Below, piece after piece: positions 1-5,418 of a stretch of 7,395 bases of DNA. How positions within the stretch are numbered: position 1 is the first letter of the stretch; each line of letters opens with the position of its first letter. A program made the translations under genes and the position numbers. The notes under the pieces are model-generated. The model was not told the origin of the DNA. It saw nothing but the letters and a program-made list of their open reading frames with translations, and made no database searches. Origin of the DNA: Patescibacteria group bacterium UBA6257. GTDB taxonomy: Bacteria > Patescibacteriota > Minisyncoccia > UBA6257. The DNA lies in assembly GCA_002440845.1 (NCBI GenBank), contig DJVL01000011.1:1-7395 (forward strand). Reading direction: 5' to 3'.

Positions 1-137
1 AGCGGAGGCAAATATGGGTGGAGGCTTTTGTATAAAAGCCGTAACCAGATATGCCGTGTTAGCTGATGTATTCCTTTTCTTTTTTTCGACAGCAGCCGGA
101 ATTGTTTTAAAAAATTTTTAAATTTCTTTTTCCGTTT
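1..137 (+). repeat. Dispersed repeat, unit 1 copy A (cut by window edge)
   Basis: This copy is nearly identical to the reverse complement of 2958-3106. About 85 bases match with one substitution, then a swapped segment of ~15-30 bases follows, then a shared AT-rich tail (AATTGTTTTAAAAAA...). It holds a hairpin, GGCTTTT-GTAT-AAAAGCC, at 23-40. A short open frame (14-121, starting MGGGFCIKAVTRYAVLADVF) runs through it and is open in copy B too, but its end differs between copies, so I do not call it a gene. The repeat starts at or before base 1. Together with copy B it forms an inverted pair around the transglutaminase and radical SAM genes. Confidence 0.85.
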
Positions 138-281
138 TGGGCGAAGGGCAGGGGGGAATTAAAGGGGTGAGTGCCCGAGCTCAAAACTCATAATATTTAT
201 AATAAAAAAATACCAATTTATAATATTATAATAGCCTATTATTAAAGTAATTTCCAGTGGTTTCTCTTTAATCAGCACAGA

Positions 282-310
282 TTTACAATATTATGATTGT
301 TTATTATAAT
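282..310 (+). promoter_or_regulatory. Putative sigma-70-type promoter of the transglutaminase-like gene
   Basis: TTTACA (282-287), a 17-base spacer and TATAAT (305-310) make a near-consensus promoter. The expected transcript start is near 317, giving a leader of only ~24 bases before the ATG at 341. That leader is A-rich and has no SD. Confidence 0.6.
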
Positions 311-340
311 TACCATATAAACAAACAAATAAAATAACTT

Positions 341-1282
341 ATGATATTTTCTCCAAAAAAATTTAATATTCGGTATCAAGCTAATTTTAATAGTCCCAAC
401 AAGAATATTATAAAAATTTGGTTAGCTCAGCCGTTAAATTCTACAACGCAAAAGATAGAATCTTTTTTAATTTCACCAAAACCGCAGAAATATTACAAAG
501 ACGCTCAAGGAAATAAAATTTTGTATTTTGAGTTTAAAGACCAAAAAGATATTAGTATCAAAATGGATATTAAGGCAACCTTGTGGAAAAATAAAATTAA
601 CTTGACAGGAGAAAAACTTTCATTACCCCCGGTTTCTACAAAATTATTTCAACAATATACTAAAAACGAAAAATTTTTAGAGCAAACCCTAACTATTAAA
701 AAATTGACTTCTCAAATCACTAATAAGAATCAATCTGTTTTGGATAATATTTTTTTGATAACTCAATTTTTAAAGAAGAATTTTCAATACACTCACCCAG
801 TTAAAAAGAGGGGGGTTAAAAATTTAAATCTAAATAATTTAAAAGGCGATTGTGGTGAGGTCGGGGCTTTATTTGTAACGATGTGCAGAGTTTTAGATGT
901 TCCTGCCGTAAATCGAACTGGTTACATTATATATTATGACGAATTAAATAATGTGTATGAACATGGATGGGTAGATATTTACTTAAAACCTTATGGGTGG
1001 ATAGATATTGATCCATTAGCTGATAATATTTTGAAAAAAAGAGATAATAAATATTCATATTATCAAAAAAATTATTTTTTATTTTTTATCAATGGTTTTA
1101 ATTTAAAACTAAAGCCTAAAGTGCCTAATAATTTTATATTTAAGTATTGGAATGAAGTAGGACTACCAATGACAAATACATCCGTTCAAATTTTGCAACC
1201 ATTAGTATTTGCTTCTCTAAAAGAAATTAAATTTTCAGATAATATTAAATTGCTTTCTAATGAAAAGCCCCAACTAAAATGA
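341..1282 (+). CDS. Transglutaminase-like (TGc domain) cysteine protein, cytoplasmic
   Basis: This 313-aa protein belongs to the papain-like transglutaminase superfamily, whose bacterial members are mostly peptidases or amide-bond enzymes. The N-terminal ~1-125 is a beta-rich domain common in such proteins (IKIWLAQP, ILYFEF). The core spans about 130-230: catalytic Cys171 in GDCGE, His208 in EHGWVDIYL, and Asp224 in WIDIDP. All three catalytic residues are present. I see no signal peptide and only a short hydrophobic stretch (YFLFFING, ~245-252), so a cytoplasmic location is likely. The ATG at 341 has no SD but follows a good promoter. The gene is visibly more AT-rich than the convergent radical SAM gene, and its stop lies in the loop of that operon's terminator hairpin. 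Substrate unknown; because lasso-peptide leader peptidases share this fold, a role in maturing the neighbouring precursor is possible but unproven. Confidence 0.88.
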   Translation: MIFSPKKFNIRYQANFNSPNKNIIKIWLAQPLNSTTQKIESFLISPKPQKYYKDAQGNKILYFEFKDQKDISIKMDIKATLWKNKINLTGEKLSLPPVSTKLFQQYTKNEKFLEQTLTIKKLTSQITNKNQSVLDNIFLITQFLKKNFQYTHPVKKRGVKNLNLNNLKGDCGEVGALFVTMCRVLDVPAVNRTGYIIYYDELNNVYEHGWVDIYLKPYGWIDIDPLADNILKKRDNKYSYYQKNYFLFFINGFNLKLKPKVPNNFIFKYWNEVGLPMTNTSVQILQPLVFASLKEIKFSDNIKLLSNEKPQLK

Positions 1283-1294
1283 ATTAGTTGGGGC
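1267..1294 (-). terminator. Intrinsic terminator of the radical SAM/precursor operon
   Basis: A perfect 11-bp stem pairs GCCCCAACTAA (1267-1277) with TTAGTTGGGGC (1284-1294) around a 6-base loop. Read on - it is followed by TTTTC, so it can end the RiPP operon transcript. The TGA of the convergent transglutaminase gene (1280-1282) sits partly in the loop. A second 9-bp hairpin (AGAAAGGAT/ATCCTTTCT, 1295-1317) abuts it and spans the precursor's stop codon. Confidence 0.65.
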
Positions 1295-1306
1295 AGAAAG
1301 GATTTT

Positions 1307-1429
1307 TTATCCTTTCTTTACTCTGGCCGAAGAAGAAGGACAGCTTTTGTGAATCGCGCCAACAATGAGATGTTTGGTGTTGCCTTTCGCCTTGATCTTG
1401 GGCGAAACGTACTGTTTTTTCTTTTTCAT
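1307..1429 (-). CDS. Probable RiPP precursor peptide (40 aa)
   Basis: The gene reads MKKKKQYVSPKIKAKGNTKH, then LIVGAIHKSCPSSSARVKKG, then TAA. It lies 6 bases beyond the radical SAM stop, on the same strand. Its SD, AGAAAGGAGGTGAT, is the strongest in the window, so high expression is expected. Residues Y7, P10, I12 and G16 match the Y-x-x-P-x-L-x-x-x-G leader pattern of lasso-type precursors, which PqqD-like (RRE) domains bind; the adjacent enzyme has such a domain. The putative core (~19-40) holds the only Cys (C30), followed by P and three Ser, then a basic tail. There is no Trp, and no CxxxC pattern as in many sactipeptides. The product of modification is not predictable; C30 is the obvious candidate for a thioether. 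The alternative is a small basic structural protein, but the neighbour and leader motif favour a RiPP. Confidence 0.78.
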   Translation of the reverse strand: MKKKKQYVSPKIKAKGNTKHLIVGAIHKSCPSSSARVKKG

Positions 1430-1434
1430 CGCTT

Positions 1435-1448
1435 ATCACCTCCTTTCT
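1435..1448 (-). promoter_or_regulatory. Extended Shine-Dalgarno of the precursor gene, overlapping the upstream stop
   Basis: AGAAAGGAGGTGAT on - is a 14-base perfect complement of the canonical bacterial 16S 3' tail (Bacillus-type AUCACCUCCUUUCU). The last sense codons and TGA (1436-1438) of the radical SAM gene lie inside it, so translation of the two genes is probably coupled. Most other genes here have no recognisable SD. Confidence 0.85.
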
Positions 1449-2797
1449 TTATGGATTTTTGCGGTGGCATAAGATACACGACAATTTTCCGGAGATGGTC
1501 CTAAAAGATCGCCTCCTTCTAAAAAAGCTAGTCCAGGACAACGAGCGCAAGAATCAAGCAGTTGGCATTTTGAACACTTCGTAAGTTTACTAATAGTTAA
1601 ACTCCGAAGATATTGAAGTTGCGGAGAGTTGTGCCAGATCTCTGAAAAACTATTTTTCTTCAAATCACCAACTTCGTAAAGAAGCTGATTGCAAGGCAAA
1701 ACTTTACCTGAAGGCGTAATGGCGCAACTGTTAAATCCGCTATAACACGGAGCGGCTTCACCCAAATCAGAAAAACCAAAATAAAATTGGTGATCTTGAA
1801 ATGGTTTACGCCCGGCATAAAGAGCAGATAACTCCTTGTCCTCTAAAAACAACTTCAATTGTTCATCGTTGAGCCGAAAATAAAAAGTATCCTGCCTTCC
1901 ATCGTTGCGGGCAGTGATAATATGGCTCGGTGATATCAAACAACCTAAGAACTTAGCAAGATTCTTTACCAGGTGGCGTTCGTGAAAATTTATTCTCATC
2001 AACGGAAAGGCAATTTCTACTTTTATTCCCGCTTTAGTTAAAAAATCTATGCCATCCAGTGTCTTTCTAAACGAACCAGACAAATTAGTGATTGAATCGT
2101 GCGTTTCGGGCGTTGCTCCATAAAGACTTATTTGGACACGCCTAACAGGGAATCGCGAAAGCATGTCTGCTTTACTCTTAGTAATAAGAGTGCCGTTACT
2201 GAGAATATCAATCACAAAATGCAATTTACTGGCATATTCCACAATTTTTAGTGCGTCACTGCGAGCAAGAAATTCCCCGCCGGTAAAAGAAACGAACAAA
2301 CAGCCCGCAACCGCGATTTCATCAAGAATACGTTCGACTTCGCTAAACGAAAGTGATGGTTGATTGCGATCCATATAACAATGGATACATCTCTCATTGC
2401 AAGCATAAGTTGTTTCGAAAGTAACAGCGAATGGAATAAGTTTTTCAATAGCTTTCATTTCAATGGCCAATAATACATTCTCTCCTTCTTCATTTTCTTG
2501 ATCTTCTGGTTTTTTCGCTTTTAATCCTGTACTAGCGTCATTAATAAAGCCACAAGAATTAGCTTCTTGTAAAAAAGCAACAACATCCTTTTCTACTCTC
2601 TGCTTGCTAATAAAATACTCACTGGTCAAAAATTCAACCAACTCATTAAGACCTGCACCTTCACTCATCTTCTCCCATAAAAGAGAGGCTGTTTCATTCC
2701 AAATTGCGATTTGTTGATTTTCACAATTAAATACTACTATTTCACCACCAATACATCTCCATCCAACTCTTGGATTGATTGCGTATTGTCTATTCAT
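1436..2797 (-). CDS. PqqD-domain radical SAM/SPASM peptide-modifying enzyme
   Basis: The 453-aa protein has a PqqD-like RiPP recognition domain at ~1-90 and an acidic linker (~97-108). Its radical SAM core carries Cys133, Cys137 and Cys140 (CNERCIHC) for the SAM-binding [4Fe-4S] cluster, and TGGEFL at 172-177. The C-terminal SPASM domain has C351, G364 and C369 (the CX9-15GX4C pattern), then C408, C411, C417, C420 and C439, enough for two auxiliary Fe-S clusters. This architecture, seen in AlbA-like enzymes, marks radical modification of a ribosomal peptide, commonly Cys thioether formation. The ATG at 2797 is chosen because AGGAGG (2806-2811) lies 8 bases upstream; the in-frame GTG at 2806 overlaps that SD. 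The gene is richer in GC than the convergent transglutaminase gene, suggesting a different origin. Its 3' end overlaps the precursor's SD. Exact chemistry is unknown. Confidence 0.93.
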   Translation of the reverse strand: MNRQYAINPRVGWRCIGGEIVVFNCENQQIAIWNETASLLWEKMSEGAGLNELVEFLTSEYFISKQRVEKDVVAFLQEANSCGFINDASTGLKAKKPEDQENEEGENVLLAIEMKAIEKLIPFAVTFETTYACNERCIHCYMDRNQPSLSFSEVERILDEIAVAGCLFVSFTGGEFLARSDALKIVEYASKLHFVIDILSNGTLITKSKADMLSRFPVRRVQISLYGATPETHDSITNLSGSFRKTLDGIDFLTKAGIKVEIAFPLMRINFHERHLVKNLAKFLGCLISPSHIITARNDGRQDTFYFRLNDEQLKLFLEDKELSALYAGRKPFQDHQFYFGFSDLGEAAPCYSGFNSCAITPSGKVLPCNQLLYEVGDLKKNSFSEIWHNSPQLQYLRSLTISKLTKCSKCQLLDSCARCPGLAFLEGGDLLGPSPENCRVSYATAKIHKERR

Positions 2798-2803
2798 TAT
2801 CAA

Positions 2804-2811
2804 CACCTCCT
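2804..2811 (-). promoter_or_regulatory. Shine-Dalgarno that fixes the radical SAM start
   Basis: AGGAGGTG on - lies 8 bases before ATG 2797. It makes the upstream in-frame GTG (2806) an unlikely start. Confidence 0.75.
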
Positions 2812-2862
2812 AATTTTCAATGAACAATTTTTTTTATGACTATCACCATAATAGCCACTAAT

Positions 2863-2890
2863 ATCTTATCGCTACCCCCCGTTTTGTCAA
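2863..2890 (-). promoter_or_regulatory. Putative promoter of the radical SAM/precursor operon
   Basis: TTGACA (2885-2890), a 16-base spacer and TAAGAT (2863-2868) lie on -. The -35 is consensus and the -10 matches 4 of 6. A transcript from about 2856 would have a ~60-base leader. A hairpin arm pair, GTCTTC/GAAGAC (2908-2932), lies just upstream. Confidence 0.5.
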
Positions 2891-2957
2891 TAGTAATTTT
2901 ATAGATCGTCTTCGTAGCGAAGCGGAGAAGACTCTTTATTTCCTCCTTTAAATAAAT

Positions 2958-3106
2958 AAAAAGAAATTTTAAAATTTTTTTAAAACAATTGGGCACCTGC
3001 CCGTCTCTGGAGGGATAGCCCAAAAAAGAAAAGGAATACATCAGCTAACGCGGCATATCTGGTTACGGCTTTTATACAAAAGCCTCCACCCATATTTGCC
3101 TCCGCT
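2958..3106 (-). repeat. Dispersed repeat, unit 1 copy B
   Basis: Reverse complement of copy A (1-137), with shared ends and a different middle segment. Copy B carries a small GC hairpin (GGGCACCTGCCC, 2991-3002) where copy A has another sequence. The internal hairpin GGCTTTT-ATAC-AAAAGCC (+ strand) is at 3067-3084. Copies A and B face each other and enclose the transglutaminase, radical SAM and precursor genes. The repeat also resembles copy C at 5335-5418, in the same orientation as B. Confidence 0.85.
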
Positions 3107-3113
3107 GGGCGGG

Positions 3114-3136
3114 ATTGCCGCCCGTAGGGCGGCAAT
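3114..3136. repeat. GC-rich hairpin between repeat units
   Basis: A perfect 10-bp stem, ATTGCCGCCC/GGGCGGCAAT, encloses a 3-base loop. It separates unit 1 copy B from the 76-bp repeat. A related ATTGCCG... hairpin (5499-5515) sits at the same edge of the other 76-bp copy. Confidence 0.6.
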
Positions 3137-3147
3137 TAGTCAACATA

Positions 3148-3223
3148 AGGATTTTGTTGATAATAAGTTCTAACTTTTTCTAAAACATTCCACCATAATG
3201 AATTTGCCTCGCCCCGCCCAGCG
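3148..3223 (-). repeat. 76-bp perfect inverted repeat (unit 2), left copy
   Basis: Base for base the reverse complement of 5415-5490. Read on -, it holds an open frame, SLWWNVLEKVRTYYQQNP, that runs into YVD and a stop just outside the repeat. It looks like the 3' end of a gene carried in the repeat, but I see no start or SD. Together the two copies enclose the toxin-antitoxin block. Confidence 0.92.
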
Positions 3224-3268
3224 ATTTTTTCGGACGGCGGCGAAACATTAAATTGGGCAGCGGGTGGG

Positions 3269-3610
3269 TTAAAAATAATTTTTTAAATAATCCTTAATTC
3301 TTTCGCGGTCTTCGTTTTCTTTTTCGCCCTTAAAATATATCTCAATGAAATCAATTTTACAATTTTGGCAATGAAAAGCGTAGACAACTCGGAGCGAAGA
3401 GCCTTTTAAATAACGACAAAATAAACGCGCTTTGACAATAACACATTGTTCGTTTCGCGTAATAACATTGAAATGCTTGCTATTTCCCAGCGGCGCGATA
3501 TCAACAACATGCTTAAATTCTTCCAAGTCGTCGGGCAATGATTTATATTTTTTTGAAAACCGCTTAAATTCCTTGGAAAATTCCGGCTGTTCATTATAAT
3601 TCGTCTTCAT
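3269..3610 (-). CDS. RelE/ParE-like toxin of a Panacea toxin-antitoxin pair
   Basis: The 113-aa basic protein has the size and pattern of RelE-superfamily toxins. An N-terminal helix (FSKEFKRFSKKYKSLPDDL, 11-29) is followed by beta strands (NVITRNEQCVIVKARLF, 48-64; LRVVYAFH, 73-80; IDFIEIYFKGEK, 86-97) and a C-terminal helix (DRERIKDYLKNY). Relatives cleave mRNA on the ribosome or poison gyrase; which applies here cannot be told, though K93 and the basic strand residues would suit RNA binding. A C-x-x-C pair (C81, C84) sits in a strand turn. The start codon lies 17 bases inside the upstream antitoxin gene, so the two are co-transcribed and probably coupled, antitoxin first. No clear SD is visible. 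Confidence 0.72.
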   Translation of the reverse strand: MKTNYNEQPEFSKEFKRFSKKYKSLPDDLEEFKHVVDIAPLGNSKHFNVITRNEQCVIVKARLFCRYLKGSSLRVVYAFHCQNCKIDFIEIYFKGEKENEDRERIKDYLKNYF

Positions 3611-4370
3611 AATTTCTTACGGAGTAATGTTCATCACGATAAAAAACACTCTCGTAAGAAAGCGGTTTGCCGTCTTCTGCCGTTTTCCAAGGAATGTCCT
3701 CGTGGGAATAATTTTCCATTTCTTTGGCGTTTTTGTCGGAAAGCCGCGCCAAAACATCATCAATATGTTCTATTTCGCGGCCGGACAAAACATCGAGGTT
3801 TGGTCGTCTGACCGCTAGATATTTTCTTTGCGGATAATTAAAATACTTTCCTTCAACCTTAACAACCTCACCGTTTTTAATCATGTCGTCAACAACGGCT
3901 TTAAATTCAACGGGAGTGGGGCCATAATGATTTTTAATGTAAGTCGCGCCGACCAATTGTTCCTCAAATTTTTCGTAAAAATCAAAATCAATAAAGTAAA
4001 GCAGTTTATAAATTACGGCTTCGCCAACATTTGGCTTGCCGCCGACTTTTGATAAAACATAAAGCAAGACCTCTTTGAATTTTTTAAGGTTTTTTTGCGG
4101 TACACTGATCCTTATTTCCTGCCTTTCTGTTTTTGACTTTGTTTTATCCTCTTTAATTTCAGCGGTGGCTGAAGAATCTTTGCCGTGCCTAAAATCTTCA
4201 AAAGGGATACCAAAAATAGAGGCCAGTTTTTCTGCCTCTGTAATGGTTAAATCCCGCTCGCCTTGTTCAATCTGCATATAGGTCGGGCGAGAAATACCAA
4301 GTTCAGATGCCAAAAACTCCTGCGTCAGGTTATTCTTTTTCCGCAATTGTTGTATAAATTTTGAAAGCAT
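3594..4370 (-). CDS. XRE-family HTH plus Panacea (DUF4065/SocA-like) antitoxin
   Basis: The 258-aa protein has an XRE helix-turn-helix at ~5-60 (LTQEFLASELGISRPTYMQI), a charged linker (~63-95), and a Panacea domain at ~98-245. The last is recognised from KLLYFIDFDFYEKF (122-135), GATYIKNHYGPTPVEF (141-156), and SHEDIPWKTA (222-231). Panacea domains act as antitoxin modules that neutralise unrelated toxins (PanA of PanAT systems); the HTH probably represses the operon. The gene ends inside the toxin gene (17-base overlap) and starts 3 bases after the stop of the small HNH-like gene. No SD precedes ATG 4370, so translation probably depends on reinitiation. The length fits XRE-Panacea fusions. 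Confidence 0.88.
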   Translation of the reverse strand: MLSKFIQQLRKKNNLTQEFLASELGISRPTYMQIEQGERDLTITEAEKLASIFGIPFEDFRHGKDSSATAEIKEDKTKSKTERQEIRISVPQKNLKKFKEVLLYVLSKVGGKPNVGEAVIYKLLYFIDFDFYEKFEEQLVGATYIKNHYGPTPVEFKAVVDDMIKNGEVVKVEGKYFNYPQRKYLAVRRPNLDVLSGREIEHIDDVLARLSDKNAKEMENYSHEDIPWKTAEDGKPLSYESVFYRDEHYSVRNYEDEL

Positions 4371-4373
4371 AGT

Positions 4374-4583
4374 TTAAATTTTGCCACGCTTTTTTCTGTT
4401 TGCGTGTATTCTTTGGTGCTTTCCTTTTGGGATAACCCTGATATTTTTCTTTGTAGTTTTACCGCCCTTATCAACAGGTTTAACATGGTGAGCAACCTTG
4501 CCCTTCGGTGCCTTACCACTAGGGTAGCCTTTTTGTTTCAAAACTTTTTTAAGTTTTGTTTGTGAGCGTTTTCTTTTGGCCAT
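4374..4583 (-). CDS. Very small, basic HNH-like protein
   Basis: This 69-aa, Lys/Arg-rich protein has a C-terminal half with a minimal HNH pattern: HH at 32-33, PVDKGG at 36-41, N47, and H56 and H60 in KGKHQRIH. In HNH nucleases these positions bind metal and catalyse phosphodiester cleavage. At 69 aa it is much shorter than most HNH nucleases and has no visible zinc-binding Cys pairs. It is the first gene of the operon, 3 bases before the antitoxin, downstream of a near-consensus promoter. It could be an active mini-nuclease, a third member of the toxin-antitoxin system, or a DNA/RNA-binding remnant. No SD is seen before ATG 4583. Confidence 0.68.
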   Translation of the reverse strand: MAKRKRSQTKLKKVLKQKGYPSGKAPKGKVAHHVKPVDKGGKTTKKNIRVIPKGKHQRIHANRKKRGKI

Positions 4584-4623
4584 AGTTTTATGATTGAATT
4601 AATAATTATTGCGACCTAATTCC

Positions 4624-4652
4624 AGTATAGGTGATGTAAAATTATTTGTCAA
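4624..4652 (-). promoter_or_regulatory. Near-consensus promoter of the HNH-antitoxin-toxin operon
   Basis: On -, a perfect TTGACA (4647-4652), a 17-base spacer and TATACT (4624-4629) lie ~40 bases before ATG 4583. CCTA...TAGG half-sites overlap and follow the -10 (CCTATACTGGAATTAGG) and could be an autorepressor site for the XRE domain; that part is a guess. Confidence 0.75.
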
Positions 4653-4673
4653 GAGCAATGTCAAAAAGTTATA

Positions 4674-4706
4674 CCTGCCTGCGCCAAGCGAAGCGTGGCA
4701 GGCAGG
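4674..4706. repeat. GC-rich imperfect hairpin
   Basis: CCTGCCTGC pairs with GCAGGCAGG. An inner CCA/TGG and GC/GC close around a GAA loop, with small bulges. It lies between the toxin-antitoxin promoter and the 3' end of the next gene and may end that gene's transcript, though there is no T-run on either side. Confidence 0.6.
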
Positions 4707-4713
4707 CACACCT

Positions 4714-4919
4714 CTAAATTCCAGCTAAAACTTCGGTGATTTTTTGCTCCATTATCCCGATAAGTTTTTTATTCGCCTCTATAATTTTTTCCTGTTCTTC
4801 CATTTCAGCTACGAGTTGCTTTTTTTTGCCAATTCAACATTACCAAATCCTTGGCTTTGTAACCACTCAGCACACATCCTTTTCGCTAATTTATCTGAAA
4901 TTGTCTTTGTTTTAGCCAT
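4714..4919 (-). CDS. Small coiled-coil protein, frame broken at an A8 run
   Basis: From ATG 4919 the frame reads MAKTKTISDKLAKRMCAEWL and stops at 4809-4811 after 36 codons. A shift of -1 at the run of eight A (4820-4827 as T on +) continues the frame to TAG 4714-4716. That gives 68 aa ending in a Glu/Lys-rich helix (KKQLVAEMEEQEKIIEANKK, then LIGIMEQKITEVLAGI), probably a coiled coil. The run contains A AAA AAG, the classical -1 slippery heptamer. So this may be programmed or polymerase slippage, a decaying gene, or a sequencing error in a homopolymer. A promoter (4952-4980) precedes it. Function unknown; the boundary given assumes the shifted frame. Confidence 0.55.
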
Positions 4920-4951
4920 ATATTTGCTTTTTTACCTTGCAAATATATGTT

Positions 4952-4980
4952 ATAACAAATTACCGAGCGCGTCGAGTCAA
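4952..4980 (-). promoter_or_regulatory. Putative promoter of the coiled-coil gene
   Basis: TTGACT (4975-4980), a 17-base spacer and TGTTAT (4952-4957) lie on -, about 33 bases before ATG 4919. The -35 starts 6 bases after the stop of the 95-aa gene, so the two genes may be separately transcribed. Confidence 0.45.
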
Positions 4981-4986
4981 TTTTTG

Positions 4987-5274
4987 TTAAAAATTTTGTG
5001 GTTTAGCCTCGCAAGCAATAACCTTTCCGCCGGTTTGAGTTGATTGTTTAAAACCGTTATATCCGATTTTAGTATTTGTCGGTGTATATCCTGCTAAAGA
5101 TACCGTAATATACTCCCGAAGAAGCGATGAATTTTTATCGTTAATATAAATGGTAATCAAGCCATTAAAAAGAGCAATCAGTTGATCTTTAGATTTGTCC
5201 AAAAGTAACGATGCTAATTCCTTGTGAGTTTTAGTGGCGTAAGTTTTTATTACTTCGTAAAGTTCATTATTCAT
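4987..5274 (-). CDS. Hypothetical protein (95 aa)
   Basis: I do not recognise this protein. The first ~70 residues look helical (MNNELYEVIKTYATKTHKEL...; LIALFNGLITIYINDK). The C-terminal part, GYTPTNTKIGYNGFKQSTQT followed by GGKVIACEAKP, looks like a structured region that stops abruptly, so the protein may be the N-terminal piece of a longer family. No signal peptide or membrane segment is visible. The ATG at 5274 lacks an SD; a -10-like TATAAT is 33 bases upstream. It lies inside the 76-bp inverted repeats, upstream of the coiled-coil gene on the same strand. Composition and codon use look coding. Confidence 0.6.
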   Translation of the reverse strand: MNNELYEVIKTYATKTHKELASLLLDKSKDQLIALFNGLITIYINDKNSSLLREYITVSLAGYTPTNTKIGYNGFKQSTQTGGKVIACEAKPQNF

Positions 5275-5306
5275 ATTGGGTAAGTTAAAAAAACTTTTAT
5301 AATTAT

Positions 5307-5312
5307 ATTATA
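5307..5312 (-). promoter_or_regulatory. -10-like TATAAT before the 95-aa gene
   Basis: A perfect TATAAT on - lies 33 bases from ATG 5274. No good -35 is visible at the right distance, where the sequence belongs to repeat copy C. Confidence 0.35.
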
Positions 5313-5334
5313 GCAAATTTTCGCGTTAGCGAAG

Positions 5335-5418
5335 AGAAAGAAAAAGCCATACATCATATAACAGCGTATATCTGATACGGCTTTTGTATAAAAGCCTCCA
5401 CCCATATTTGCCTCCGCT
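5335..5418 (-). repeat. Dispersed repeat, unit 1 copy C (diverged)
   Basis: Same orientation as copy B. The CCTCCACCCATATTTGCC stretch and the GCTGGGCGGG edge are identical; the distal half is diverged, with indels. The hairpin at 5379-5396 has loop GTAT on + where copy B has ATAC, so the stem-loop is inverted within an otherwise collinear repeat. It overlaps the right 76-bp repeat by 4 bases. Confidence 0.8.

Noticed and set aside
14..121. 35-codon ORF in repeat copy A as a gene
   Set aside because: No SD, the C-terminal part differs in copy B, and it degenerates in copy C.
2804..2806. GTG as start of the radical SAM gene
   Set aside because: It overlaps the SD that serves ATG 2797.
2817..3041. 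74-codon open frame on - upstream of the radical SAM gene
   Set aside because: It covers the promoter, a hairpin and repeat copy B; the radical SAM gene has its own SD and promoter.
3114..3136. Intrinsic terminator
   Set aside because: Strong stem but no T-run on either strand; it looks like part of the repeat structure.
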